Assembly: GCA_035264765.1 (NCBI GenBank)
Contig: DATFPQ010000229.1
Span: 1-8,973, forward strand
Direction of reading: 5' to 3'
Source: DATFPQ01 sp035264765
Lineage (GTDB): Bacteria; Actinomycetota; Actinomycetes; Actinomycetales; Angustibacteraceae
Length of the DNA stretch: 8,973 nucleotides
The notes beneath the pieces are model-generated. The model saw only the letters and a list, made by a program, of their open reading frames with translations. It was not told the DNA's origin and made no database searches. Positions 1-6,100 of this stretch are shown piece by piece. Position 1 is the first letter of the stretch, and each line of letters starts with the position of its first letter. Both the position numbers and the translations under genes were made by a program.

Positions 1-2
1 GG

Positions 3-506
3 ACCCGGTCCGCCCGCCAACTGCTGGCTCCGGTGCTGGCCGGGACCACCCGATCGGCGTCGGTGCTGACCGACATCGAGGCCTGGCTGTGGGAGGCCCG
101 GCTGGCCCACCGGGCCGGCGAGCGACAGCGCGCGGACGCCGCGTTCGCCGAGGCGGTCGCGCTGGCCGCGCCCCGCGCGGTCCTGCGCCCGCTGCTGGCC
201 GGTGGACGCGAGGTCGCCGAGCTGCTGTCGCGGTCCACCGGCCGGTTCGGCCACCACGAACCGTTCGCCACCCGCGCCCGCGCCGCCCTGCAGGTGGACG
301 GCGCCTCCGGCAGCGCGCTGCTGACCACCCGCGAGCTCGAGCTGCTCACCGAGCTGCCCTCGATGCGGACCGCGGAGGAGATCGCCACCTCGCTGTACGT
401 GTCCGTCAACACGGTCAAGACCCACATGCGCGGCATCTACCGCAAGCTCGGCGTCAGCAACCGCCGCCAAGCGGTCGTCCTGGCCCGACGACGCGGCCTG
501 CTCTGA
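3..506 (+). CDS. LuxR-family transcriptional regulator, C-terminal part (MalT/LAL-like), 5' truncated
   Basis: The frame is open to the left edge, so this is the 3' end of a longer gene; the first in-frame GTG (position 33) lies inside the protein and is not a convincing start. The last 61 residues (from about position 321) form a GerE/LuxR helix-turn-helix. It has the usual LTTRELELL opening, EEIATSLYVS for the first helices, VNTVKTHMRGIYRKLG across the recognition helix, and a closing ARRRGLL. The preceding stretch, rich in Ala, Arg and Leu, is helical and looks like the last TPR-type repeats of large MalT/LAL ATP-dependent activators. The role would be DNA-binding transcriptional activation in the cytoplasm. 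The target is unknown, and the ATPase and sensor domains would lie outside the window. Family assignment is firm; the LAL subclass is an inference from the helical linker and the style of the HTH. Confidence 0.9.
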   Translation, partial: TRSARQLLAPVLAGTTRSASVLTDIEAWLWEARLAHRAGERQRADAAFAEAVALAAPRAVLRPLLAGGREVAELLSRSTGRFGHHEPFATRARAALQVDGASGSALLTTRELELLTELPSMRTAEEIATSLYVSVNTVKTHMRGIYRKLGVSNRRQAVVLARRRGLL

Positions 507-510
507 CTCT

Positions 511-538
511 CCCGGACCGGGCGTGTTCCCGGACCGGG
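511..538. terminator. Putative bidirectional terminator hairpin built from a 17-base tandem repeat
   Basis: Four bases after the stop of the LuxR gene the sequence TCCCGGACCGGGCGTG occurs twice (510-525 and 527-542, period 17). Positions 511-521 pair with 528-538 as two 5-bp GC blocks around one A.A mismatch, with a 6-base loop (522-527). There is no T tract, as is common for actinobacterial terminators. It lies between two convergent genes, so it could serve both. Confidence 0.55.
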
Positions 539-575
539 CGTGCTCATCAGGCCTGGATGCGCCGGCTCGCCCGGC

Positions 576-2789
576 TCATCCTGCGGCTCCCCGGGACGTC
601 CCCTCGCCCGCGTCGACCGCGGCCACTGCAGCCGCAGGTCGCACGGGCGCAGGCGCAGGCGCCGGTGGGAGAAGCGACCGGCGCTGGCCGAGTCGCTCCA
701 GCCAGCGCACGAGCTGGTGGTGGACGGCGTCCGCTCCCACGAGCGGGGGCTCGTCCACCAGCCACTCGGAGGGGTGTACGAGCACTGCCTCGGTCTGCCA
801 GCCGCCCAGCCCGCCGTGGCAGCCGACGAGCTCCTCGTACGCGGCCACCTCGTCCGTGCCCTCTTCCAGGGGGCTGTTGATCACGAGGTCACCGACGTGC
901 GCCAGCGTGTCGTGCCGCAGTACGTCGGCCCTCGCGTTCGGCCCGAAGGCGGCGAGCGGGTCGATTCCCTCCACCCGGTCCTCGTGCAGGTACCGGATGC
1001 CGTTCTTGCCGAGCACCACGGTGCCGCGGCCGCCCCCGGCACGCGCCACGACGAACCCGACTCCCGGGTGCCTCACCAGGGCGGCCACCAGGCCGGGGTA
1101 GAGCTCCTCGACGTCCGGCAGCGCGAGCCGTCCAGGCCGGCGGGTGAAGTAGACCATCGACAGGTTGCCCGAGGCGATGAGCACGAGGTCCGACGCGGTG
1201 GGCGCGTCATCAGCGGCCGTGTCTGACGAGGCGACGACGTCGATCTGGCCGTCGTGAGTGCGGCCGCGGAAGGCACGCCGGGTCAGGCTCCCGGTGGCGC
1301 CGCCCTGCTGTGCCACCTGGGTGAGGAAGGTGTTCACCGGTCCCACCGTCTCGTCGAGGCCGGTCGACGCGGCCACCGAGCCGGAGCCCATCAAGTCGAG
1401 CACGAGGTCCTGCAGGCGCTGGCCGTGGCGCTGCAGGAAGGTCGCGCCCTGGCTCTGTCCATGGTCGGACAGGACGACGAAGTGGTACCGGCGGGCCGCG
1501 CCGTCGGCCACGTCCTCCAGAACCCCGATCAACCGGTCGATCCCGGCAAGGGACGCCAGCGACTCGGGGCGAGTCGGTCCGGCGTGGTGCGCGATCTCGT
1601 CGTAGTCGGTGAAGTCGCAGAAGATCGACGGTGCACCGGCCATCATCTGGTCCGCGATCAGGCCGGCGTTCAAGTCCCTCAGCAGAACGTTGGTGACGCC
1701 TCGTAGCAGCACGTACGAGCCGTGGCGGTGGATCCTCGGCTGCACGTCCCGCGCCTTCTGCAGCCTGCCCTGGTGCAGCTCCTTGACCATCTCCGCGACG
1801 GTCAGGACCAGCGACCGGGTCAGTCCGTAGGGGTTGATGAAGAACGTCGCGAAGCTGCGTGAAGGTCCACGACGGCCCGCGCCGTTCCTCAGCCCGCTCA
1901 TCGTCAGCAGGCTGGTCGGTGCGTCACCGGAGAAGATGTTGGAGATGCTCACGCCGTTGTCGGCCAGCAGCCCGCGGCCGTCGGTGAGGCGGGACTGGAT
2001 CACCGCGGCGTCCTTGGGGCGGTTGGCGACGAGCATCCGCCCGGTCTCCTTCTCGTACCAGCGGAATGCCGGCACCTCACCGCTGCGACCGTGGAGCAGC
2101 CCGGCCTGGCTCGCGGGCGTGGTGGCCGGTAGCTGGGCGTGCCAGTCCGACATCGTGTGACTGCCCGTGTGGATCCACCTGCTCAGGGTGGGAAGGTCAC
2201 CTGACCGGACGCTCCATTGGAGTACGGGCGCCGAGAGCCCGTCGATCTGCACGAAGACCACTCCCGGCACCGAGTCGTTGGCACTCGCCCGCGAATCGCG
2301 CCGGGACTCGCCGACAAGGTGGGCCAGGAATGCGGCGCTGTCGCCGGCAGTGGCGAACCAGTTGACGATGCTCATCAGGATGGCGAAGACCCACGAGGCC
2401 CAGAAGGCGGCCCAGAACCCGTCCACCTCGATGCCGGGGGAGACGAGCAGCGCCGCGTAGAACAACAGCGCCTGGACCACGAGTCCGGCCAGCAGGACGC
2501 CCACCCAACCGAGGAGCAGGGCCAGGGAGGTCAACAGCGGTCGCAGCAACGCCGAGAGGACGCCGAGCATGACCGTGGTCACGAGAACGTCGACCGCGAG
2601 GCCGGCCTGCACGCCGGGCATGATGGCAATCGTCAGGAGCATGGTGAGCCAGGCCAGCACGAGGGTGACCGTGAGCCGGCGCAGCTCCGCCCAGTTGAGC
2701 CTCCAGCCCCGCAGCAGCCGAAGGCTCCACCCAGCGCGCGAGCGCACCTTCGCCTCGGATCCGTCCGTGGTCCGCCCGCTTCCGTTCAT
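576..2789 (-). CDS. Holin-4 membrane domain fused to alkaline-phosphatase-superfamily phosphodiesterase
   Basis: A 737-residue two-part membrane protein. Residues about 38-148 hold four hydrophobic segments resembling the phage holin 4 / YvlD family (LLRPLLTSLALLL near 81-93, then SPGIEVDGFWAAF at 117-129). Residues about 175-675 form a type I phosphodiesterase/nucleotide pyrophosphatase domain. All expected two-metal ligands can be placed: D183 (FVQIDGL), nucleophile T223 or T224 (LPATTPAS), D397 and H401 in DYDEIAHHAG, D442-H443 in LSDHGQ, and H658 in GCHGG. The likely activity is metal-dependent hydrolysis of a phosphodiester or phosphomonoester; the substrate is unknown. The tail from 706 is Pro/Ala-rich. 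The start is supported by GGAGGG six bases upstream of the ATG. It follows the permease gene by 157 bases, with a hairpin between them. 'Holin' is a family name here, not evidence of lysis. Confidence 0.9.
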   Translation of the reverse strand: MNGSGRTTDGSEAKVRSRAGWSLRLLRGWRLNWAELRRLTVTLVLAWLTMLLTIAIMPGVQAGLAVDVLVTTVMLGVLSALLRPLLTSLALLLGWVGVLLAGLVVQALLFYAALLVSPGIEVDGFWAAFWASWVFAILMSIVNWFATAGDSAAFLAHLVGESRRDSRASANDSVPGVVFVQIDGLSAPVLQWSVRSGDLPTLSRWIHTGSHTMSDWHAQLPATTPASQAGLLHGRSGEVPAFRWYEKETGRMLVANRPKDAAVIQSRLTDGRGLLADNGVSISNIFSGDAPTSLLTMSGLRNGAGRRGPSRSFATFFINPYGLTRSLVLTVAEMVKELHQGRLQKARDVQPRIHRHGSYVLLRGVTNVLLRDLNAGLIADQMMAGAPSIFCDFTDYDEIAHHAGPTRPESLASLAGIDRLIGVLEDVADGAARRYHFVVLSDHGQSQGATFLQRHGQRLQDLVLDLMGSGSVAASTGLDETVGPVNTFLTQVAQQGGATGSLTRRAFRGRTHDGQIDVVASSDTAADDAPTASDLVLIASGNLSMVYFTRRPGRLALPDVEELYPGLVAALVRHPGVGFVVARAGGGRGTVVLGKNGIRYLHEDRVEGIDPLAAFGPNARADVLRHDTLAHVGDLVINSPLEEGTDEVAAYEELVGCHGGLGGWQTEAVLVHPSEWLVDEPPLVGADAVHHQLVRWLERLGQRRSLLPPAPAPAPVRPAAAVAAVDAGEGTSRGAAG

Positions 2790-2890
2790 CGCACACCCTC
2801 CGGGTCGAGCTGCCGTGGTTCACGACGACGACGCGGACGTCGACGATTGTCGTTCGGCAGGGCCGCTTCCCAAACGGTCCACCTCGCTCG

Positions 2891-2936
2891 GACGGCGGCC
2901 ATCCCCCGCACGGGGTGAGGACGTCCCACCGCCGTC
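2891..2936 (-). terminator. Putative terminator downstream of the AI-2E family gene
   Basis: GACGGCGG at 2891-2898 is the exact complement of CCGCCGTC at 2929-2936. Inside it, CCCC (2904-2907) pairs with GGGG (2912-2915) around a 4-base loop, giving a nested GC-rich structure. It begins 10 bases past the stop of the permease gene in the direction of transcription and has no T tract. If it terminates, the phosphodiesterase gene needs its own promoter in 2790-2890; I found no convincing one there. An imperfect dyad CGACG-CGGA-CGTCG at 2829-2842 also lies in that gap. Confidence 0.4.
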
Positions 2937-2946
2937 GTGAGCTGTG

Positions 2947-4197
2947 CTAGGTGTGCTCCGGCACGGGCTTTCCGGTTTTCGGGACGTCGTCCGCCTGCGG
3001 CGCGGCCACCTCGCCGGCCTGGGGCACTGCGACCGGTTCCGCCTTGGGTGCGGCGACCGGCTCGCCCGTCGGCACGGCGGCGGCGTCCTCGGGTGTCGGC
3101 GGTGCAGAGCCGATCAGCAGGTCGACCCAGTGCGCGGACTCGTCCGGGTCCACCAGCAGTGCACGGGCCAGCAGTGTCATTGGGACCGCGAGCAGCGCCC
3201 CCAGCGGACCGAGCAGGTACGTCCACACCGCGAGCGAGAGGAACGTGGTGGTCATGTTCAGCCCGACGGCGTCACTGACGTAGCGAGGCTGGATGAAGGT
3301 CTGGATCACGACGTTGAGCACGCAGTACACCAGGATGACCGCCAGCATCATCTTCCATCCGCCCTCGAGCAGCCCGAGCAGGGCCGGCGGCACGAGCCCG
3401 ATGAAGAACCCGACGTTGGGGATGAAGTTGGTCACGAAGGCGAGCAGGCCCCACAGACCGGCGAGCGGCACGCCGATCAACCACAGCGCGGCGGTGTCCA
3501 GGACCGCGACGATGCCACCGAACACCGCCGACACGATCAGGTAGGTCTGTGTGCCGTGGGTGAAGCGGATCAGCGCCTCGGTGAGCGCCGGGCGGCTGCG
3601 CCGGAGCACGGCCGTGCGCAGGTGCGTGCTGCCTCCATCGGCAGTCATGAAGAAGAGCAGGGTCGCCAGGAAGAAGAAGCTGCTCAGCACGCTGAGCAGC
3701 CCAGAGAGCATGTCGGCGAGCAGGCCGCTCAGCTTACCGAGGTCGAGCTGGCTCAGTGCCTGGCCCGATGGTGCGCTGGCTACGCCTAGCTTGGTCAGGG
3801 TGTCGTGCACCTGTGCGGTGAGGTCGTCGACCTGGCCGGCATACTGCGGGAGGGTCGCCGCGAGCTGGACGAGGGACACCGCCACGCTGACCGCGAGGAA
3901 GAGCACGATGGCGTACACGGCCGCCATGGCGAGCACGGTCGCCGCCCAGCGTGGGACGCCGCGTCGCAGGGCAACTCCGCGAACCGGTGCCACCGCGATG
4001 GTCAGCACCAGAGCGAGCATGACGGGTGCAAGGATGTCGTTCGCGGCCCGGATCCCGCCGGCAACGACGAGCGCCGCCGCGGCCCCGAGCAGAACTTTCA
4101 CCACACGCGGCAACCCTCCGCCGGTCTCGGTCACGGCGGCAGCTGAGCTAGGGCTGTTCGAGGTCGCGCCCGCGCCGGTCGAACCGCTGGAAGTCAT
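2947..4197 (-). CDS. AI-2E (PerM/TqsA-type) family membrane permease
   Basis: A 416-residue polytopic membrane protein of the AI-2E transporter family (formerly UPF0118). About eight hydrophobic segments are visible, near residues 33-50, 54-72, 85-112, 164-184, 218-240, 244-275, 283-302 and 316-346. A predicted extracytoplasmic or amphipathic stretch lies between the third and fourth. Family hallmarks include NFIPNVGFFIGLVPPALLGL (257-276), IQPRYVSDAVGLN (302-314) and LLGPLGALLAVPMTLL (328-343). Known members export the quorum signal AI-2 or act as ion or small-solute antiporters; the substrate here cannot be told. The 44-residue C-terminal tail is an unusual Pro/Val/Ala repeat (copies EPVAAPKA, EPVAVPQA, EVAAPQA). 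A purine-rich GAGGGAGAGG sits just upstream of the ATG. The K+ channel gene ends 112 bases upstream on the same strand. Confidence 0.92.
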   Translation of the reverse strand: MTSSGSTGAGATSNSPSSAAAVTETGGGLPRVVKVLLGAAAALVVAGGIRAANDILAPVMLALVLTIAVAPVRGVALRRGVPRWAATVLAMAAVYAIVLFLAVSVAVSLVQLAATLPQYAGQVDDLTAQVHDTLTKLGVASAPSGQALSQLDLGKLSGLLADMLSGLLSVLSSFFFLATLLFFMTADGGSTHLRTAVLRRSRPALTEALIRFTHGTQTYLIVSAVFGGIVAVLDTAALWLIGVPLAGLWGLLAFVTNFIPNVGFFIGLVPPALLGLLEGGWKMMLAVILVYCVLNVVIQTFIQPRYVSDAVGLNMTTTFLSLAVWTYLLGPLGALLAVPMTLLARALLVDPDESAHWVDLLIGSAPPTPEDAAAVPTGEPVAAPKAEPVAVPQAGEVAAPQADDVPKTGKPVPEHT

Positions 4198-4234
4198 GGC
4201 CTCTCCCTCTCGGCGGAAGGGTGCGCCTCACCGG

Positions 4235-4240
4235 AGGCTA
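4235..4240 (-). promoter_or_regulatory. Candidate -10 element for the AI-2E family gene
   Basis: On the minus strand this reads TAGCCT, matching the actinobacterial TANNNT pattern, about 37 bases before the permease ATG. That would leave a short leader containing the ribosome binding site. I could not find a good TTGACA-like -35 at the right spacing, so this is tentative. Read-through from the K+ channel gene is the alternative. Confidence 0.25.
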
Positions 4241-4309
4241 GGAGCAGGCGTGGGGCACCACATCGCCCGCGGTGGGGGAGACTGCACTCGCCGGTGGGAG
4301 GCTTCCGCG

Positions 4310-4873
4310 TCATCCCTTGGGCTCCTTGCGCCTTTCCAGACGGGGAGGACCGGCGTCGCGGGCCACTCGGACCGCGAGTGACACGACGAGCAGGTTGAAC
4401 AGCATCTGCGCGCAGACCATGGCTCGGGCCGCTTGGCCGTTGGCGTGCACGTCCCCGAACCCCACGGTCGAGAGCACGGTCAGCGTGAAGTAGAAGGAGT
4501 CCAGCCGGGTCACCAGGCCGGTGAACTGTTGGGGGTCGGCCCGCTGGAGCAGGTAGAAGGCGGTGGCGAAGAACAGTACGGCGACGTAGACCGCCATCAG
4601 CAGGCTGCGCAGCCGGGCGATTCCGGAGTCCGCCGCGCGCCGGTAGTTGACCGCCTGCGAGATCACCAGGGCCCCGGCACCGAGCAGACCGATGACGAAG
4701 GTGATGGCGACGACCACGCCGCTCTGCAGCGAGACCCGCCGCCACGGCACCAGCCCGTACACCATCGTGACGACCGCGAGAACCAGCAGGGCCTGGATCC
4801 ACGATCCACGCGTCGAAGTCCAACGGCCACCAGTGCTCTGACCGCGCTCGGCCATACCGCGTAGCTGCCTCAT
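4310..4873 (-). CDS. Two-pore-helix-type potassium channel family protein
   Basis: A 187-residue membrane protein of the ion channel (Ion_trans_2) family. Hydrophobic segments lie near residues 26-44, 52-74 and 89-109. They are followed by a pore helix (about 124-135), the selectivity filter TVGFGD (136-141) and an inner helix (about 151-171). The LDSFYFTLTVLSTVGFGD stretch is the classic K+ channel pore. Relative to a minimal KcsA-type subunit it carries an extra N-terminal helix pair, and it has no RCK/TrkA nucleotide-binding domain after the inner helix, only a short basic tail. It would conduct K+ across the cytoplasmic membrane as a tetramer. The first ATG is preceded by GGAGGT five bases upstream, which favours it over the internal ATG six codons later. 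It heads the minus-strand trio and is divergent from the DUF7144 gene. Confidence 0.92.
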   Translation of the reverse strand: MRQLRGMAERGQSTGGRWTSTRGSWIQALLVLAVVTMVYGLVPWRRVSLQSGVVVAITFVIGLLGAGALVISQAVNYRRAADSGIARLRSLLMAVYVAVLFFATAFYLLQRADPQQFTGLVTRLDSFYFTLTVLSTVGFGDVHANGQAARAMVCAQMLFNLLVVSLAVRVARDAGPPRLERRKEPKG

Positions 4874-4876
4874 CGG

Positions 4877-4908
4877 GTACCTCCGCCACCGGTCGTCTCA
4901 CCAGGTAC
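4877..4908 (-). promoter_or_regulatory. Inverted repeat overlapping the K+ channel ribosome binding site
   Basis: GTACCT (4877-4882) and AGGTAC (4903-4908) are exact complements separated by 20 bases. On the minus-strand transcript the downstream arm is part of the Shine-Dalgarno sequence GGAGGTAC, which ends four bases before the ATG. Pairing would cover most of the ribosome binding site. This could be a translational control hairpin or an operator. The pairing is directly visible; its function is inferred. Confidence 0.35.
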
Positions 4909-5019
4909 GGGTGACGCCGGGGAGCATGGGGCGCACGTAGGGTCGTCGCTCGTCAGCAACCCGTCGACCGTCGTTGGCGACTTCCTGAGCGTCGTAACCG
5001 ACCGACTGAGGAGGACACG

Positions 5020-5451
5020 ATGGCCCAAGCCGGGACCCCCGTGCCAACCCGCGCACAGACCCGCGGCACCAGCTCGCCCCGGGCCAGAGGCGTCAGCGTC
5101 TTCGCGGCCTCGATGATGTTGGTCGTCGGGTTCCTGCAGTTCTTCGAGGGGCTCATCGCGCTGGTCGACGGGAACGACTTCCTGCTTCGCACGCCCAACT
5201 ACGGGTTCCAGTTCGACGCGTCGGTGTGGGGTTGGACCCACATGATCTTCGGCATCCTGCTTGCTGCTGCCGGAGCCTTCATCTTCTCGGGCAACCCGGT
5301 GGCCCGCGGGGTGGGCGTCTTCGTCGCGGGACTTTCCGCGATCCTCAACTTCCTCTGGTTGCCGTACTACCCGTTCTGGGCCTTGACCGTTCTCTCGCTC
5401 GACGTGTTCGTGATCTGGGGTCTGGCGAGCAGCAGGCTCGACGAGGCGTGA
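5020..5451 (+). CDS. DUF7144 family membrane protein
   Basis: A 143-residue protein with a hydrophilic N-terminus (1-23) and four hydrophobic helices near residues 25-48, 68-90, 95-115 and 117-136. The aromatic-rich signature VWGWTHMIFGILL (69-81) and NFLWLPYYPFWAL (110-122) matches small four-helix membrane proteins of Actinobacteria grouped as DUF7144, whose function is not established. The start is clear: GAGGAG lies six bases upstream of the ATG. The gene is divergent from the K+ channel gene across 146 bases and is followed after 188 bases by the LapA-domain gene. A TAGGGT (4938-4943) in the divergent region could be a -10 element, but no -35 at normal spacing supports it. Family recognition is from memory of the pattern; molecular role is unknown. 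Confidence 0.85.
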   Translation: MAQAGTPVPTRAQTRGTSSPRARGVSVFAASMMLVVGFLQFFEGLIALVDGNDFLLRTPNYGFQFDASVWGWTHMIFGILLAAAGAFIFSGNPVARGVGVFVAGLSAILNFLWLPYYPFWALTVLSLDVFVIWGLASSRLDEA

Positions 5452-5516
5452 ACCACTCGGACGTACTCGGGCACCGGGTCCTCGGCGGGCAGCTTGAACG
5501 CGATGACCGGGGGACG

Positions 5517-5530
5517 CGTGCTCGAGCACG
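5517..5530. repeat. 14-bp perfect palindrome CGTGCTCGAGCACG
   Basis: A perfect 14-base palindrome lies 66 bases after the DUF7144 stop. With no loop it is a poor terminator, but it has the form of a binding site for a dimeric regulator. It may be chance in GC-rich DNA. Confidence 0.35.
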
Positions 5531-5552
5531 GGGTCCGCTGCCATCGCCAGTC

Positions 5553-5591
5553 CCTCCGTTGTCGGCGGGCGTCGGCTCGACGGTACGGAGG
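5553..5591 (+). promoter_or_regulatory. Two-step stem-loop in the DUF7144-LapA intergenic region
   Basis: CCTCCGT (5553-5559) pairs exactly with ACGGAGG (5585-5591), and inside it GTCG (5561-5564) pairs with CGAC (5578-5581). This leaves a small asymmetric internal loop and a 13-base GC-rich apical loop. It starts 102 bases after the DUF7144 stop and ends 48 bases before the LapA start. It could be a late terminator or a structured 5' leader. Confidence 0.4.
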
Positions 5592-5639
5592 CACGAGACC
5601 CGCGGCCTCATCTGCCTCGGGTGACCGGAGGAGGTCGTC

Positions 5640-5933
5640 GTGGTCGAGCAGAGTGCCAACACCGCCGGCACCAGTGGCACCGGTGCGGCGCCGGGCGGAG
5701 GCCGGCTCAGCGGGGGCGTCGTCGCCACGCTGGTCGGCGGCGGCCTGCTTCTGGTCTTCATGGCGCAGAACACCGCGGACGTCACGCTGCAGTTCCTCCT
5801 GTGGAGCTTCACATGGCCGCTGTGGCTGTTCACCTTCACGGTGGCGGTGCTCGGAGCGATCCTGTGGATCGGGCTCGGCGTGATCCGACGCCATCGCCGT
5901 CGGCAGGCGCGACGGGACGCCCGTCGGGCCTGA
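5640..5933 (+). CDS. LapA-domain (DUF1049) small membrane protein
   Basis: A 97-residue protein with a Gly/Ala/Ser/Thr-rich hydrophilic N-terminus (1-24), two transmembrane helices (about 25-42 and 58-82) and a strongly basic C-terminus (RRHRRRQARRDARRA) expected in the cytoplasm. Between the helices the MAQNTADVTLQFLLWSF stretch (41-57), followed by PLWLFTF, is the LapA/DUF1049 signature. In Proteobacteria LapA-type proteins take part in lipopolysaccharide assembly. This high-GC Gram-positive organism should have no such pathway, so an envelope role is known only by family. The GTG start is preceded by GGAGGAGG six bases upstream. The gene is closed two bases after its stop codon by a GC hairpin. 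Confidence 0.85.
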   Translation: MVEQSANTAGTSGTGAAPGGGRLSGGVVATLVGGGLLLVFMAQNTADVTLQFLLWSFTWPLWLFTFTVAVLGAILWIGLGVIRRHRRRQARRDARRA

Positions 5934-5934
5934 C

Positions 5935-5951
5935 CTGGGCCAGTGGCCCAG
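5935..5951 (+). terminator. Perfect 7-bp GC hairpin after the LapA gene
   Basis: CTGGGCC (5935-5941), loop AGT, GGCCCAG (5945-5951). It starts one base after the TGA stop. The stem is perfect and no T tract follows. Position and strength fit an actinobacterial intrinsic terminator. Confidence 0.55.
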
Positions 5952-6060
5952 CGGGTCGCCGCGCACGAGCGTGTCCCGTTATGTCCGCTCTTCAGTGTGT
6001 ACGTACCCCTGCGGCTGCCCCATCCGCCGGGGCTGACCCTCCCTCCACGCCCCACGGCCC

Positions 6061-6066
6061 TAGGGT
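6061..6066 (+). promoter_or_regulatory. Candidate -10 element (TAGGGT) before the RsbW-like gene
   Basis: TAGGGT fits the TANNNT pattern and lies 35 bases before the preferred GTG start (6101). Transcription would begin near 6073-6077, leaving room for the GGGGAGGG ribosome binding site at 6088-6095. The nearest -35-like motif (CTGACC, 6033-6038) has a 22-base spacer, which is too long for a standard promoter, so confidence is low. A small hairpin (GCCCC 6017-6021 / GGGGC 6029-6033) lies upstream. Confidence 0.25.
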
Positions 6067-6100
6067 GATGTCCGGTATGGACGCGCTGGGGAGGGTCGCC

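Noticed and set aside
89..880. Open frame of 263 codons, plus strand
   Set aside because: It overlaps the LuxR gene and the phosphodiesterase 3' end in other frames. Its product is an Arg/Pro/Ala-rich string with no domain, the usual result of GC-rich shadow reading.
576..2789. Prophage lysis gene because of the holin-like domain
   Set aside because: No endolysin, tail, capsid or integrase gene is present. This domain family is common in chromosomal membrane proteins, and here it is fused to an enzyme.
2197..2823. Open frame of 208 codons, minus strand
   Set aside because: It is the same strand but another frame as the membrane domain of the phosphodiesterase gene. The product is Arg/Gly/His-rich and lacks the hydrophobic pattern of the real frame.
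4194..4901. Open frame of 235 codons, minus strand
   Set aside because: It overlaps the whole K+ channel gene in a different frame and shows no recognisable motif; the channel frame carries TVGFGD and four hydrophobic segments.
5978..6002. Sigma-B/F-like promoter (GTTA-N15-GTGTAC)
   Set aside because: It has three mismatches to the GTTT-N15/16-GGGTAT pattern, and it lies about 100 bases upstream of the next gene. It is too weak to call.
5621..6067. N-terminal extension of the RsbW-like frame back to 5621
   Set aside because: The extension runs through the LapA gene in another frame and its terminator hairpin. The GTG at 6101 with its ribosome binding site explains the conserved domain.
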